DNA of 64,000 bases from Panorpa germanica. Taxonomy: Eukaryota > Arthropoda > Insecta > Mecoptera > Panorpidae. A program made the position numbers and the translations under genes. The notes under the pieces were generated by a model. That model was not told the origin of the DNA and made no database searches. It worked only from the letters and a program-made list of their open reading frames with translations. How positions within the stretch are numbered: position 1 is the first letter of the stretch; each line of letters begins with the position of its first letter. Where the stretch lies: assembly GCA_963678705.1 (NCBI GenBank), contig OY783209.1:5828001-5892000 (forward strand), read 5' to 3'. Positions 1 to 13,320 of this stretch are shown here, in pieces.

Positions 1-695
1 TTTTAGCAAGTGAATTTAGAAGTCAATAAAATGAAATTTCAGTATACAACACGAGAAAGCGGTAATCCATAAATTATGGCCAAAATATGATAATTTTTAA
101 TGTTGTATGATAATTACCGATATACTCGTATCTGTGTGTGTGTTATATATTGACCTGTAGATTAACACGATCAGAAGTCAATACATTAAATAAAAAAATT
201 AATTAAAAATTAATTCATTCATTCCACTTGCATAAAATTTATTAGAATACTATGTTAAACAGTGCTGCCTTCTTGTGGCTGTTTCATCGTTCTATCGGAT
301 ACTCAGGAGACACGCTTCGATAACCACGCCTACATCGTTTTATTTTAATTCACATTTGCAATCATACTTGTATAATAATTCGTCTGTCAAGCGTAATAAT
401 TTATATTAAATTATAAATCTGTATGTAGGGTTAAGCACGAACAGTGGACAAAATGAATTGCGTCTAACTTCGCTTGTGTTGGATTATTTCAGGTTATGTT
501 TTTGGATGACAGTTGTTGTATTTCTTTACGGGTAATATTGCTGGAATCATGCATGCATATTCGTGGACGAATAACTAAAGAAAATGTACGTAGAAGCTGT
601 GTGTACACCTGATTTGAGAATACAAGCTGAAGTAATAAAGAGGCGGTTGCTATACCAGTTTAAATTGGTTACTTCTAACGTCTAAAATGTAAAAC
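1..695. other. AT-rich non-coding stretch
   Basis: I see no supported gene, RNA or repeat boundary here. All frames are broken by frequent stops and base composition is strongly AT-biased, as in the neighbouring transposon-rich DNA. Confidence 0.5.
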
Positions 696-893
696 AATGG
701 GCTTGTGTCCTATGTCTTAATTTCTATAAAAGTGTACTATATATTGATAAAGTGGGTTACTAGATCCTCAAATATTCAATTATTTTTTAATAACTCCTTC
801 TTATATGTTAAGAGATATTAACAATTAAAAAAGTCATTATGTCTCTTAATAAATAAATCTCTGCTATATGTATTTATATATCAAAATATCAAA
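696..893 (-). repeat. MITE family B, internally deleted and truncated copy
   Basis: It begins with the family B terminal repeat AATGGGCTTGTGTCC and matches the terminal part of the full copy at 38195-38811 in the same orientation (the tract around TATATTGATAAAGTGGGTTA, then TTAAGAGATATTAACAATTA). It then jumps across a deletion to the internal block reading AATCTCTGCTATATGTATTT. The right half and right terminus are missing. Confidence 0.75.
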
Positions 894-3800
894 TAAGAAA
901 CAGGGCATAACCCAATTGTCTTCTGGGTACAATGTACATAACGTATATAAATACATCATCGTGTTTTTTTTTGTTGAGATCATCATATATTTAAATAAAC
1001 ATTATGTACTGTAAAAAAGGTATTTCAATTGTGATTATTTTCAATTTAATAAAGATAAACTTAATTAATTTCTATTTACCATATGTGAAGCGAGAATTTC
1101 TTAGTTGAAGCTTAGGTGATTGTGTTATTAAATTTAAACACAATTTAAAAAACGGTAAATGTCCGAATTGCTTTGAAATTGTTTTAACGGTACTAAATTG
1201 AGATGGGAAATAGCCATTACCCATTACCCATTACCCAGTACCCACTGCGGGAGTGAGATCATAAGTAACTAACGCGGACAATGGGTTTTAATAACTAGGA
1301 ATACTAAACTAAACAGATTGTTAAAATCTCTAAATATATTTAAAGATAACCATAACTTTATAACCATAAAAATTAACTACATGTAACTATTTTATTCTTT
1401 TGTTTATTTATAACTTTGTGTAAATTCGGAGAATGTTTTTGTTTAACCATTCACACTGTTATGTACTTTGTTTTAACAAAGCATTTGGTTCTTCTTCTAA
1501 ATACAGTTTTGTATGTTTTCATTTTTGTGTTTCATTTAAGGAGGTACAGGACGTACCGTCAATGTGGCTCATAACCCACATTTACTGTTTCTTACTGGTT
1601 TTATTTAAATATTTTCGTATATAGGTATCCTTTTGATAATTTTCTTTTTGCAATAGTTACAGAAAAGATTATGTGGTGAAATTGAGCTAAAAATTATGAT
1701 TTGTATGGAAAATGACTATTTTTAATCATGTAGAAAAAGAAAACTAGGAACCCTAGATCTCTAAAATTTTGAGACAACATGTATTTTTACTATTTCTATT
1801 GGCCCTCCAAATTTCACAACGTTTTCATTATTTACGTTAACGTCCTATACCTCCTTAATTTACAATATAAACTTAAAATATAAACGTGAATTTAGAATAA
1901 CAAAAATAATATTGAATTTTAAAGTGATTTCCAGTTCAGAAATTGAAGGGCATATTTCGGATCAACTTCTGAGTTTAAAAATAGAATGAAGTTAGTTGCA
2001 AAAGTACTATTAGTTGTAAGGTACATATATGAATGTATTAGAGTTGTTTTATACAAACTTTATCGTGAGGGGAAGTCTCTACTTCAATGTTTATCAACCG
2101 TATTCATAATATGGTTTATACATACGTAAATCAAAACATCGCTCTCTACTTATGCGGGTGTTGCACATATCCGAACTTGCTTGGAAGAAACCACCTCGGT
2201 CTTCTTTGTGTATACAATTTCATGGACAGTGGATCGTTGGGAAGGAAATATGATACTGCATAAGATTATAATGCTGCAGAAAATGTTGGATGGTTGCGCC
2301 AATTCGAACGCTCCTTTACAATATGTATATACTTATATTATTACATACAAGAAATATGCTTAATGTGCTTATTTTTTTGTTTTTAATTTATAGAACATGA
2401 AGAACAAAACATAAATGGAATATTATAATAAAAACACATTTTTTGAATTTACAAGAAAAAATAAATAAATAATAAATTGCACCTGGAGTGCATAAACATT
2501 AAATGTTATATTTTTTCTCAAGTTATTTACGTAATATATGCTTGGATTAATTTTGCTTGTGTCACTTAGAAGAAACAAACATAGAATGACATCTAAAATG
2601 TTAAATTTATTGAAATATAAGAATATTTGTTTTTTTTGAAGATTCATACGTAATTTACTATCTGTCCCAAAGGACATTAATCAATTTTATTGGGGTACAC
2701 ATAAATGGGACATCTGAGTTTGACGCCTCTTTCGTCCTATTAATACTATGGTAGTCAATGGATTTGCTGGTAAATTTGTACTTTCGTTAGACTACTATCA
2801 ACTTTATTTGGTTATGTCCTTTATCATTGTAAACTTACTAAGCAATAGCGTAGCCCAGATGTATGAGGGCTAGAAACGATAAAAACAGCCAACATAGAAG
2901 GCCGACGACGTTAAATAAATTAAATTTGCATTGCATGTATCTATAGAAAAATAGATGTAAAAGATGACAGTGTGTATATTAATTTTTATAGTGCATGAAG
3001 ATAGAGTTACTTTAGTTTTAGATAGTTATACTTAGTTAATTATATTTACTTGATTAAAATAAATAAAAAAATAGCTTGAATTCAAGTGATTTTGTTCATT
3101 AGAATGAGGCTTTAAAGCCATATACTTTTCAACCTCGATTCATCGATTAAGACGCTTTGTTTCGGACTGATTATCGTTAAACTAACGAAACAGCACGCAA
3201 TAATGTTCGCAGATAATGTACGAGTTAATAATAAAGTACAATAAATGTTAAACTAGTCATAACATAGCATAAAAACCAAGAACAGTTTAAATAAAGTCGT
3301 TTTGTCTTACATCAGGAGTTCTCAAACTTGTGAACGAAAAAGAATATCAAAGAGGTTAAATGGGTTAATTTTAAACATCTAAAAAAGTGGTACATTGTTT
3401 GGTACTAAGGGGCCATTCATTCATTTAGTCACATGTAAACTGGAGAGGAAAATCTAGTGAGGTTAGGGTGGATCATGATGTAGAAAATAACCAGAAAACC
3501 TAACCTAACTTTGTACGCTCAGAAAAGAAAAATATATATTAACGCTCTTCCTTGAGATGCCTTAGTCGCTGATAACTCTTCAACAGACTTATCTAAATCA
3601 GCAGTAGATTTAACAAGCCAAAAGATACTTTGTTACAACACAACGTTGCAGGTGACATCTGTTAGACATTATATGAATGATAAACACATAGTGAATACAC
3701 AAACCACGACAACTTTTAGCACGGACGTCTTTTTAACTAAAGCCAGAGCCTCAAATGTGAAGGTCTATTTACTTAAATGTTGAAAGAGTTAATGAAGTAA

Positions 3801-5842
3801 TAAATCTAGCGAAATAAGTTGACTATTTGGTTGACTTATCACAAAATAAAGTTGTCATTTATATTTCCCAACGAATCGTGTACTATATATTTCACGGTAA
3901 TCATTATCTGAGGTCTCGGGCTAAACGGTTTCGCACACCGTCATGCTTGACGTCCCCCTCGACGTAGTTACTAACCAAGGGGGCACACTAAGCTGAAGAT
4001 GATGATTTCTAGAGCAAACACTTTTACTTAAAACTGTAAAATATATAACCGTCTCTTTTTAACCAGTTTAATTGTATTAATATATTCCCTTATTTAAAAA
4101 AAACTTTCTTATTTTATTTTTTTTCTTTTTCAAATTTTAATAAAATGTTATAATTTTTTTTAACGGTGGTCCATTTATTTTAATGTTGGAATTATCATTT
4201 CTAGTAAACATAGCCATAACGTTTTTGTGTTTTAATACATATATTACGGCTTTGCTGGTGGGTTTCTTAGCTTTCAAATAATACATATATTCAAGGTATT
4301 ACAATATAGCAACATAAATTATCAATTTTAAGATATTCACAGAATCAAAAGATAGTCTCTTACTCCAGCGGACCTTAGGATGACAGTAGTCACAATTAAC
4401 TTCAAAGTCTATTTTAATTATTGCTTTTCTAGCTCTCACGCAAAATCTGGTCTAGTCATATTTTCATTTTTTATTTGCTCAAATGTGTCAACATCTACTA
4501 AATCTATTTGAATTTATATGTACCTTTTCTTTATGTGGCATCGGCAGGAATCTTTTGCTTTTCCTAAATATCTTGTCACATAATTCTTCAAGCTGATCAT
4601 ACACTGCAAAAGAAATAGGTCGAAAAGTGATTAAGACGGCTCTTTTTTAGGATAAGGCTATAATAATTCCATTCAACTTTTAAAGCAGCAAAAATCTTGT
4701 ACATTTATATGATTGAATGTATTACAGAATTACTTTTATTTTATTCAAATTAATTTATTTATTTCCGCGGTAATCTTCTTCTGCAGCCTCAGCTCAAGAA
4801 AGAGACGTCTAAATTGGTCATTTTATCAACTTATTTTCTTTTACAGTGTACCTCCTCCCATTTTGGATCAACTTTTTGTAGTCCTGATAGTTTGGGATTT
4901 ATTTTAAAAACAATCCCTTTTAAGATATACAGATCGCGTTCGTTTAACATAAGTTTAACCATTTCAGTTACTTTGTACTTGCAAAAATCATGGAAAATAA
5001 AGTCAACCGAATGGCTGAGGCCACGAAAAATAATTCCCATTTATTAATTTCGCATTGAATTTAAAATATCAGAAATATTTACATTTTATTTCAAGTTATT
5101 CAAAAATTAAAACAGTCAACTTTTAATGATACATCCTACATTATTGTTGCAGTGAAATTACTTTATTTTTCAAGACACTTCCACATGCAATCTGCGTTGG
5201 ATAAACATATTTCAAAGTCATATTTACGTTCATTTCTCGGTTATTCTGATCATACCAGGTCAAGTGCCACCATGTTATTGACTTAATACTTCAAGAGGTT
5301 CAGTCGTCTTTTTACAAAAACTAATTAACCAGCTGTGTTCTACGTGTAAAACGTGTTTTAATAACTCTTGAGCGCCACTTCACTTTGCCTGTCACGGTAA
5401 ACTAAGAAAATCATACATCCATCATCTGTGAAATAAATCCGTTTAATTTACTACAGAAGATACAAAATTATCCGTAAGCCTGTTAAGAACTTAAAATATT
5501 AAACTTTAGTCAGTTGTAAGCAACTGTTTTAACATAAAATATTGATTTATGCATCAAGTAACTGGTTAAAATACTATAGAAGAGAACTATGATGTTTATT
5601 GACTCTTAGAAATATTATTTCAAAATGGAGTCCGCTACTATTTAGCCTATTATAATATTCCAAGTGCTGTATAGACTCACTTTATATGTGTATAATTTAC
5701 AAATCGAATTTATGAAATGAAAAAGATTCTTTTTTGATGTTACCTTGTTTGTACCAGACTACAGCCTTATGGGACATAAGTATCAGACTAGAACCCTGTG
5801 AGACCTGACTAGGATCCTGTCGGGCAAGCCCTAATAAGATAT
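894..5842. other. Long AT-rich non-coding stretch
   Basis: I found no gene that can be supported; the open frames are all under 85 codons and low in complexity. A short tandem of CATTACC-type heptamers lies at about 1214-1243. A CTAACCTAACCT-like tract lies near 3495. A fragment around 2848-2925 shares the phrase AGGCCGACG..TTAAATA with a stretch near 11950, which suggests an old dispersed repeat. Otherwise nothing is recognisable. Confidence 0.4.
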
Positions 5843-6099
5843 CCCAGTAAACAATTTGCTGAAGTGTCCTATTTAGTGACGTTTCTATCACTATTTCACT
5901 TCAATTATAGTTCGCATCAACTTTATCTTCATTTGTATTCCGACAGGTGGAGTAATTTCGCCATTTATAGCCGATAAAGTAGACATTTTATATGAAAGAA
6001 AACTGTGAGAAACTGAACTATAAATGAACTCTTTCATGACAAAAAAATCATGACGCATCTTCAATATTATGTCAAAGTGACTCCAAAATGTTTACTGGG
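5843..6099 (+). repeat. MITE family A, copy 1 (complete)
   Basis: A 257-bp element bounded by inverted ends CCCAGTAAACAATTTG and CAAAATGTTTACTGGG, with AT on both flanks as a possible 2-bp target duplication. It has the family core (positions about 5896-5950, containing TATTCCGACAGGTGGAGT) and an internal TCATGAC(A)nTCATGA inverted repeat. It carries no transposase and is presumably non-autonomous. The superfamily is not assignable from ends alone. Confidence 0.9.
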
Positions 6100-6703
6100 A
6101 TACCTTATCAACGCCTGATTGGAGCCTTACGCACCTTGGGAATAATTTCTATTTCGGGTAAGTCAATTCCAATAAGATATTCAAATACAGTTCGTACTTA
6201 TGTTATAGATAAATTTCTTTCCGGTCACTGTTTATAATTAATTTTTTATATTCATAAAGTAATAAATGTTTGTAATATTATTTCATATTAAAATGAAATT
6301 TATTGTTAAGTCATTTTTGTTAAACAATAATTAAGATAAAAATGTTAAATGGTTTTAATTTCTATAAAAAAAAAAGGAAAGTTATTTTCAAAAATCAAGT
6401 GTAGAAACCAAGTTCAATAACAAATTAATAATAGTTAAGAGTATCAGTGAATTATATGAAAATAATGATAAAGTTAATGGCATTGTAGAGATCACTTTCT
6501 ATCAAAATGTCGCCGATTGATATGCAATTTAATTAAGAAAATTCTAAAACAAATACTAATACCGATACCTGGCAAAGTCTGTCAAGTCAGCTAATATTTA
6601 CCATATTCTTCACATTTCCTAAAACACGATTTCTATGTGTAACATATTATTACTTCAGGGATCTATTATATAGTAATGGTAAGTGTAAAGTAGTAAAGGG
6701 TTT

Positions 6704-7364
6704 TCCAATAGGGGCGGCTCGATGTTTACAGCCTGTGACGGCCATGTTGTTTTGACGGTATCTGTTAAATCTATTGTTTATTATTCAATCACTGATGTTA
6801 AATCACCTTGACAAGTTACACGATTGAGCAGCTCGCCAAATAATAAAACTTTATTCTCTAAATAAGTGTTCCCAGTAAACATTTGATGAAGTGTCCCTTT
6901 TTGTGGCGTTTCCATCACTATTTCACTTCAATTATAGTTCGCATCAACTTTATCTTCATTTGTATTCCGACAGGTGGAGTGTTTCCGTCATCTATAGCCG
7001 ATAAAACAGACATTTCATAAGAACGATTGTGAGAAACTGAACAATAAATGAACTCTTTCATAACAAAAAAATCATACGCATCTCCAATATGATGTCAAAG
7101 TGACTCCAAAATGTTTAAGTTAGTTAGTGAAAACATTGCGGATTTGTGCCATTGCTTCAATTCAGCCTAATCTATGCAGCTGAGTTATTGAAAATTGGAC
7201 TTATCGGACTCGTGCTACCGTGCAAAGCTGTGTCAGACATTTGAACGATATCCTATTCCATACATAATAACATACATGGGCCTTTCAAAAAAAAAAAGAA
7301 TTTCGTTTATACCTCACACACAGCTTGTCTTATTTCACTTCAACATCGAGCCGCCCCTATTGGA
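6704..7364. repeat. MITE family E with a family A element nested inside
   Basis: The ends form a near-perfect inverted repeat: TCCAATAGGGGCGGCTCGAT at 6704 and its reverse complement ending at 7364. TTT lies on both sides as a possible 3-bp target duplication. The interior includes family A copy 2 (6871-7117), so this element is older than that insertion. No transposase is visible. Only one copy was seen in the window. Confidence 0.8.
6871..7117 (+). repeat. MITE family A, copy 2 (right end lost), nested in family E
   Basis: It starts at a perfect CCCAGTAAAC terminus and matches copy 1 throughout. The right terminus stops after AAAATGTTTA and lacks the final CTGGG, continuing into TTAGTTAGTG, so the right end has been lost or altered. 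Its position inside the 6704-7364 inverted repeat shows insertion order. Confidence 0.88.
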
Positions 7365-9317
7365 TTTTACGAATGTCTCGTTGTATTATTGCAGGTTGCA
7401 ATTAATGGACACTGGACAGGTCGCGATTGAATTCAGTAATAACTGATTACACCGTGCAAATAACATTAATGTTATTCATAGTGTTACCCTATTACTATGT
7501 TAATATTTAATAACTTGTTAAACATAAATGTTGATTTATTCAAATTCAATGTAAATAAAGTTCAACACTTTTTTTGTCAACCAAAGAAACGCGTCGTACA
7601 TATTACTAGTATGTTTGTTGAGTAACACCATATAACGGAGATGTCAATATTTATGAACCAGACGTATGATAACCTGTAGATTCCTCAGTAGGTTCTAACA
7701 AGTACGGCTGAGGCTATTTTTACGTATATGTTTTAGCTGTGAAGTTGCAGCGCGTAGTGCGTAGCTTCTAATCAAGGCCAGTGATTGATTATAAACGACC
7801 CAGCCAATAAATGAGTGGCTATTATGTTGCAGATATAACCTAAGCTTATGAGAAATGATACCCTGTCATTCTATGTGTTGAATGCAAGCTGCAAGCCGTG
7901 AAAAATGAACCGCCAATGTGTGTAGATGAACTTTGACGTTTGAGTTTGCATAATGTCATTTATCAATGTTTTAAACAAAAAATAAAACACCTGGAAAGGA
8001 TTATAAATCTATTAGTGATTATAATATCAATGATTGATCAAGTAATTGTAAATGAATAAATGTACTTTTGTATTATTGATTTAATTGAATTAACATTTCT
8101 TTCTTTACATAACCTAAAAAACATGAACACATCTTTTACAATTTTTTTTTAAATTTTGTTTATCTAGTTTTACGGCTAGTTTAATATTACCAAAAGGTAA
8201 TATTCTCCGACTTGTTTCTTAATTGATCTGTTTCAATAAGAAACTGTCGCAATCTTGTAATGCTATGACAGGAATTAAAAAATCAATATTATTTCTCGGT
8301 AAATCTCATCCTATAATTGTCTTTGATGTAGTGTTTTTCTCCTAAACAGCTGTATATATTTTACAAAATAGACGTAGATATATATTGTCTTTTATTATTT
8401 ATACATTGTAGTATAGGGTAATTAATTTATGTATAGTGAATTAATTGAACAAAAACTAAACCGAAATAATATAATATTGGTTCGGGAATGGAACAGTATT
8501 TGTGTTTGGTTGGTATCGACACTAAATTGATTATGTGCTATATTGTTACATGCTATTGTATTATTGCGTGTTATTGTTATGTGCTATATTGATTATGTGC
8601 GTTATTGAACTATAAATTTATTGGGCAGTGGTGTAGTCTCGTATATATATGAGACCGAAGTTAAATATATAAATTAAAATTCTTAGTGTTAGATTTATAT
8701 TCACCAAAAAAACTATCAATGTCTTTGGTCACCAGGATATTTTTAACTGCCACCAAGTTTAAAAATATTTCATAACAATAAGTTTTCTATAATTTCATAT
8801 ATAACTATCAGAAACTAATTAAATTAAATAGTCATAGCTAAAACAATAATTGCGAAATTAAGAGTAGGTATAATTACTTGAATTTCTTCATCTGAATCGT
8901 TAATTGACACTAGTTGTTTTAATTACCCTGGATTATGCTTCTAAACGTGTAGTTACTTAATTCCTCCTCTCCATCCCTCGCTCTCTACTGTACGTCACAC
9001 ACTATACCATACTTTCATTGTATTCATAATGATTCTCAATTATTAAATATATTCTTATTAAGTGTATGAAGCTACATGTAGAAATCGCAATTTCACTTTT
9101 ATGATAACATTTTTCTTATAGAGATCTGTTATTGTTATGATTTCATTTTTTTATCTCTCTTTCTATTTATGTTATTTACATTTTTATCGGAATCATCTTT
9201 AAAAGTAATTCAATGAATTTAATTTAATTTAAAATGACTTAATTCTAATATTAGTCGGCTAAGAATTGTAATTTTCATATAATTCCTTAGAATTTATGTA
9301 TTGTAAATAATAAACTA
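7365..9317. other. AT-rich non-coding stretch
   Basis: No supportable gene. A segment near 8627-8700 (TTGGGCAGTGGTGTAG) resembles one near 11850 (TTGGGCAGCGGTGAAG), consistent with an eroded dispersed repeat. The rest is featureless AT-rich DNA. Confidence 0.4.
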
Positions 9318-9569
9318 CTCAGTAAGCATTTTGGAGTCACTTTGACATCATATTGGAGATACGTATGATTTTTTTGTCATGAAAGAGTTCATTTATAGTT
9401 CAGTTTCTCACAATCGTTCATATGAAATGTCTGTTTTATCGGCTACAGATGACGGAACCACTCCACCTGTCGGAATACAAATGAAGATAAAGCTGATGCG
9501 AACTATAATTAAAGTGAAATAGTGATAGAAACGTCACAAAAAGGGACACTTCATTAAATGTTTACTGGG
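9318..9569 (-). repeat. MITE family A, copy 3 (inverted, complete)
   Basis: A 252-bp copy in reverse orientation. The left end is CTCAGTAAGCATTTTGG (two changes from consensus) and the right end is ATGTTTACTGGG. TA flanks both sides as a possible 2-bp target duplication. The core with ATTATAGTTCGCATCA (here reverse-complemented) is well conserved. Confidence 0.88.
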
Positions 9570-12472
9570 TAATTCTTTGTAACGGTTATAAGCCGCTTGC
9601 ATTTCTAAATTGCTGTTGTTGAAGTTGTCTCTTTCTTTCTTATGTATTTATACAGCAATCTGTCGCTAAACACATTTAACAATAAGTACATCTTGCACGG
9701 AATGTGTCCACTGACACATCCATGTCTTTGTATTATTTATTTTAATTAATTTGTTGAAGAAAAATGAAAATGCATGTTTATTTATACATCGTATGTTATT
9801 AAACACAGTTATTTATGTTTATTCAACAAAACATTACAAAAGTTACCTGTTATATAAACAATTCTACCTAATATACGTTTTCTGATCTATATTTCGGTAT
9901 TTTGAAAGAACTTCTCAGCAAAACTTAAAATACCTTTTTAAAGAGAATGGTATATTAAGAACCCCCTGTTAAGGATTAAAAGCTTTTAGAAAAGGTTTAA
10001 ATTAATAACCTTTTAGTTTAAATTACCAGGTTTTGTTTACGTAAAATATTACATGAATATAAGGTAATGATTATCAGAAGTTTCTTTCTTAGTGAACTAA
10101 GAAATTGATTAAGGAACATTGTTTACTGTCAACACAGTATTTGTTATTTACAAAATAACTTAGTTGAATCTAATATTAGCATTACGATAAGACTTTATTC
10201 GAACCCTTGACATAGAGAGGAGACTTCTTAAAATGAAACGATTACGTCAAATATTACATTTATTTAGGTCTTGCGTTTAGCTATATATAATAAATAATAT
10301 TATAGTTGTAAAATTAGTTTTGACGCAGAAGTTTTGTTGCAAAAATATGAAATATCTTTTCCAATACGGTTACAAATAAAAGATGGTAAAAAACTTGCAC
10401 TAGTCATCATCATCAATTCACCAATCATTCAGGTACACTCACATTAATTACTAATCTTTATTAAATGATATGTAAATGTATTTCGGATATCTAATAAATT
10501 TAGAGATTAGTTTTTTTTAGTTATTTTAATTACAAAGTGAGTTTCACTGTTACTCATGACTACCACCTCAACTTGATGTATACTCAACAACAAGTGAACA
10601 CACACACATATAGGTAATACACCTCAGAAGCAATTGTGACTAGATATAATTAATTTCGCCGAAAGGCAAATGTGGCTACATACAACTCATTAGGCATAGA
10701 AGTTAGAAAAAGGAATATTTGAGTAACATGTATATCTATTATCCCTGTAATTTCATTTACTATGTGCGTTTATGCACCTGAGACTTCCACTAACCTAAAT
10801 CCGCTGCAGGGGACCATCTCTAGAAGTACCACCCCTACAATAATACACCCCTTTGTGAACTTCGTCGGTAGATTGGCTGCACGTTTTTTCTACATTCTAC
10901 ATAGTTAATAATTGTCTGAGTACCATTTTTAGCGTAGAATGCGTTCTTAAATAGTCATTTGCCACGTCTGCATTATTCGATTTAGTGAAATACCAACCAA
11001 GGACTGTATCGAGTAGCGACTCAACAACAAAGTAGCAAGTCATAAGTGGGAATAAAAGAAATTCATTTGTTTCCTATTGGTTTGGATGAACATCTTTTGT
11101 TAGGCCCCTTTACCCACCATCGAAAAGCTGCCATGTATGACTAATTCACCACTGCTTCGTTTCCAATAAAAAAAAATACACCAAAAATAAGCAGTTCTCT
11201 ACTCGATCCATGAAACCTTGTACGTACTCACAAAATGTTCACAAAATTACATATTATTATGATTGAAATTGAAATTAACTTCACAAACTGTTTAGTAAAT
11301 TTAGAAAGGGTATCTAATTGCTGTCTATCTATTTAATCTATTTCAATTTTATAAAACTAAATGAGCTGAGTTCGTTATCACAGTCCATTAATTTATTAAT
11401 TACAAGTAAAAATATTATTTACTTCCTCACTTCCGTAGTTAGTGTGCTATTAACTTCAAATACTTAGGGACTTACAATTATTATGCAAGTTTTTCTCTGA
11501 CGTCGTGCGTCTAGTATGATATTTATTCATTTGCTTGTTAATATTAGCAAATAAAACTGTAGTGAAAATGTAACTTACACCTAATCTTTTATTTACCAAT
11601 GAAACAATGTCTTCGGATTATAGAGTTATATTTATTGGGTTTAATTGGTATGAAATTGTATTCATTATGTATATAAAGGGTGTTTCAACAAGAGGTGTCA
11701 TTTTATATCAACAGAAAAACTTAATATTTTCGTGAAAAGTGGAGATATTTTTATTTTAATCCAAAGGACAAACTCTGAGGTTAGTAATGGATCACAATTG
11801 CGAAAATTATAATGACTCTTGTTGAAAAATCCTTATACATAATCGTAAACTTATTGGGCAGCGGTGAAGTTCACATATCTGAAACCACGACATCATAAAT
11901 ATTACCAACATAGTAGTAAGTCGTAGGTGATAGGACTTAACATTGAAAAGAGGCCGACGTTAAATATATTATATTAAAAGTAGTCATTTTTGTCACTTAA
12001 TAATTAAAGAGACAAAAATTTATAAAAAAGTGACGACATCATTTTCGTCTATCGACTATCATTTCGTTATCTGTGCCTTCGCTGTTAAACAAAGAGAAGT
12101 GTAACAAAGATAGAAAACTAACATATTAAGTTTACGACATTTGCTTGTTAAGTGATGTTGGTCACGTATGGTTCGGTCGTGTATTTGGTACTGCGAACAT
12201 GCTCGATTTGGAACCGAGTCCAACATATTTAAGTGTGTATTGGACCTTTAAGTTAAAACATAGCTTCAAAGTAAATTACAACATGAATTATTTGATTAAA
12301 TCGTAATAGCAGGTATTTGTAACCCGAGGTGAGTGTGATTTATTATTAAATTTAGTAAATAACCGGTTGCAAAGCTCTGATAAAAACCATTCACCGATAT
12401 ACGCGCCCATACCGTGCCTTAATAACGTTCAATCAGATTCAGCGAAGACGAGAATCAGGCAACAAGAGTTTA

Positions 12473-12503
12473 GTTCGTTCGGAGTCCAATGATCCGAACG
12501 AAC
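12473..12503. other. Perfect 11-bp stem inverted repeat, 9-nt loop
   Basis: GTTCGTTCGGA and its exact reverse complement TCCGAACGAAC are separated by GTCCAATGA. It lies in the only clearly GC-richer patch within several kb and is followed by a second short inverted repeat (GCATCC/GGATGC, about 12516-12538). Function is unknown; it could be part of a decayed element or a structured RNA. Confidence 0.55.
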
Positions 12504-13272
12504 CGGTACTTGGCTGCATCCAAGAACCCGTGGGATGCCGCTGAATTGTAGATGCTGGATTCGCTGTCATCCTCGGGCTACCAGAGATTACGTTGAAGCG
12601 TTCAATTACATGTAATTTACAACATCAATTGATAATGACATTGTTGTGACATTAACAGAAGCGTCAACAACAAAATAAACTTTTTTTTAATCAGTCAAGA
12701 TTCTTCGAAATTTGTATTTATATAGTTCTGTGTTCGTTCACGCGAATATGCTGGTAAACTAATCGATCTTATAGTTTTCTTCAAAGACTTTCTCGTTAAT
12801 AAGAGTAACAGGATTTGATCTTTCAACCTTTGGCTTTTGAAATGAGTTTTTACCGCTTTTAGTTTAATTTCTACCTTTCATAGAGTTTCTATCTTGTGTT
12901 ATAGTATTTTAATTTTTATTTCATTTGATTGTTTGTAAAAAGCACGTAATTTTCATCAAAATTCAGAATAAATATATATAAATTTACGTTTATGTTAATG
13001 TTATTATATAACATATTCAATAACACACAAACCCAAAAGAAATTTTCACTTTTCTGCTCTGTAACATATTTACATATGACCTTATGACAAAGATTCTGGC
13101 GAAATAGATCCCTAGACAATATTTTCGTATTTAAAGAGAAAGTAATTTAAATAATATATTATTCAAGAAATTCTATTTCATCACAGTTTAATGTTATTTA
13201 TGTAACACGTAAATATTACCTAACTATCAATGTTCTATCACATCACTCAATAAATGATGCCACTAGAAAGAA

Positions 13273-13320
13273 ATCCATATGATTTTTAGATAGTACCAAC
13301 CTTTAAACGATTTGTGTCAA
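13273..13320 (+). repeat. MITE family C, solo terminal fragment
   Basis: The stretch CCATATGATTTTTAGATAGT followed by ACCAACCTTTAAACGAT matches the terminal inverted repeat of the complete family C element at 40988-41171 (one terminus only). The partner terminus was not found nearby, so this is a broken or one-ended copy. Confidence 0.65.

Noticed and set aside
1214-1243. CCATTACC heptamer tandem considered as telomere-like
   Set aside because: Only three to four imperfect units and not the insect TTAGG repeat; ordinary microsatellite.
3890-3990. GC-richer segment that I considered as a tRNA
   Set aside because: No TTCGA-type T-loop and no acceptor stem pairing could be found.
4713-5047. 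Overlapping small open frames on both strands
   Set aside because: AT-rich, no motif, no splice support; expected by chance.
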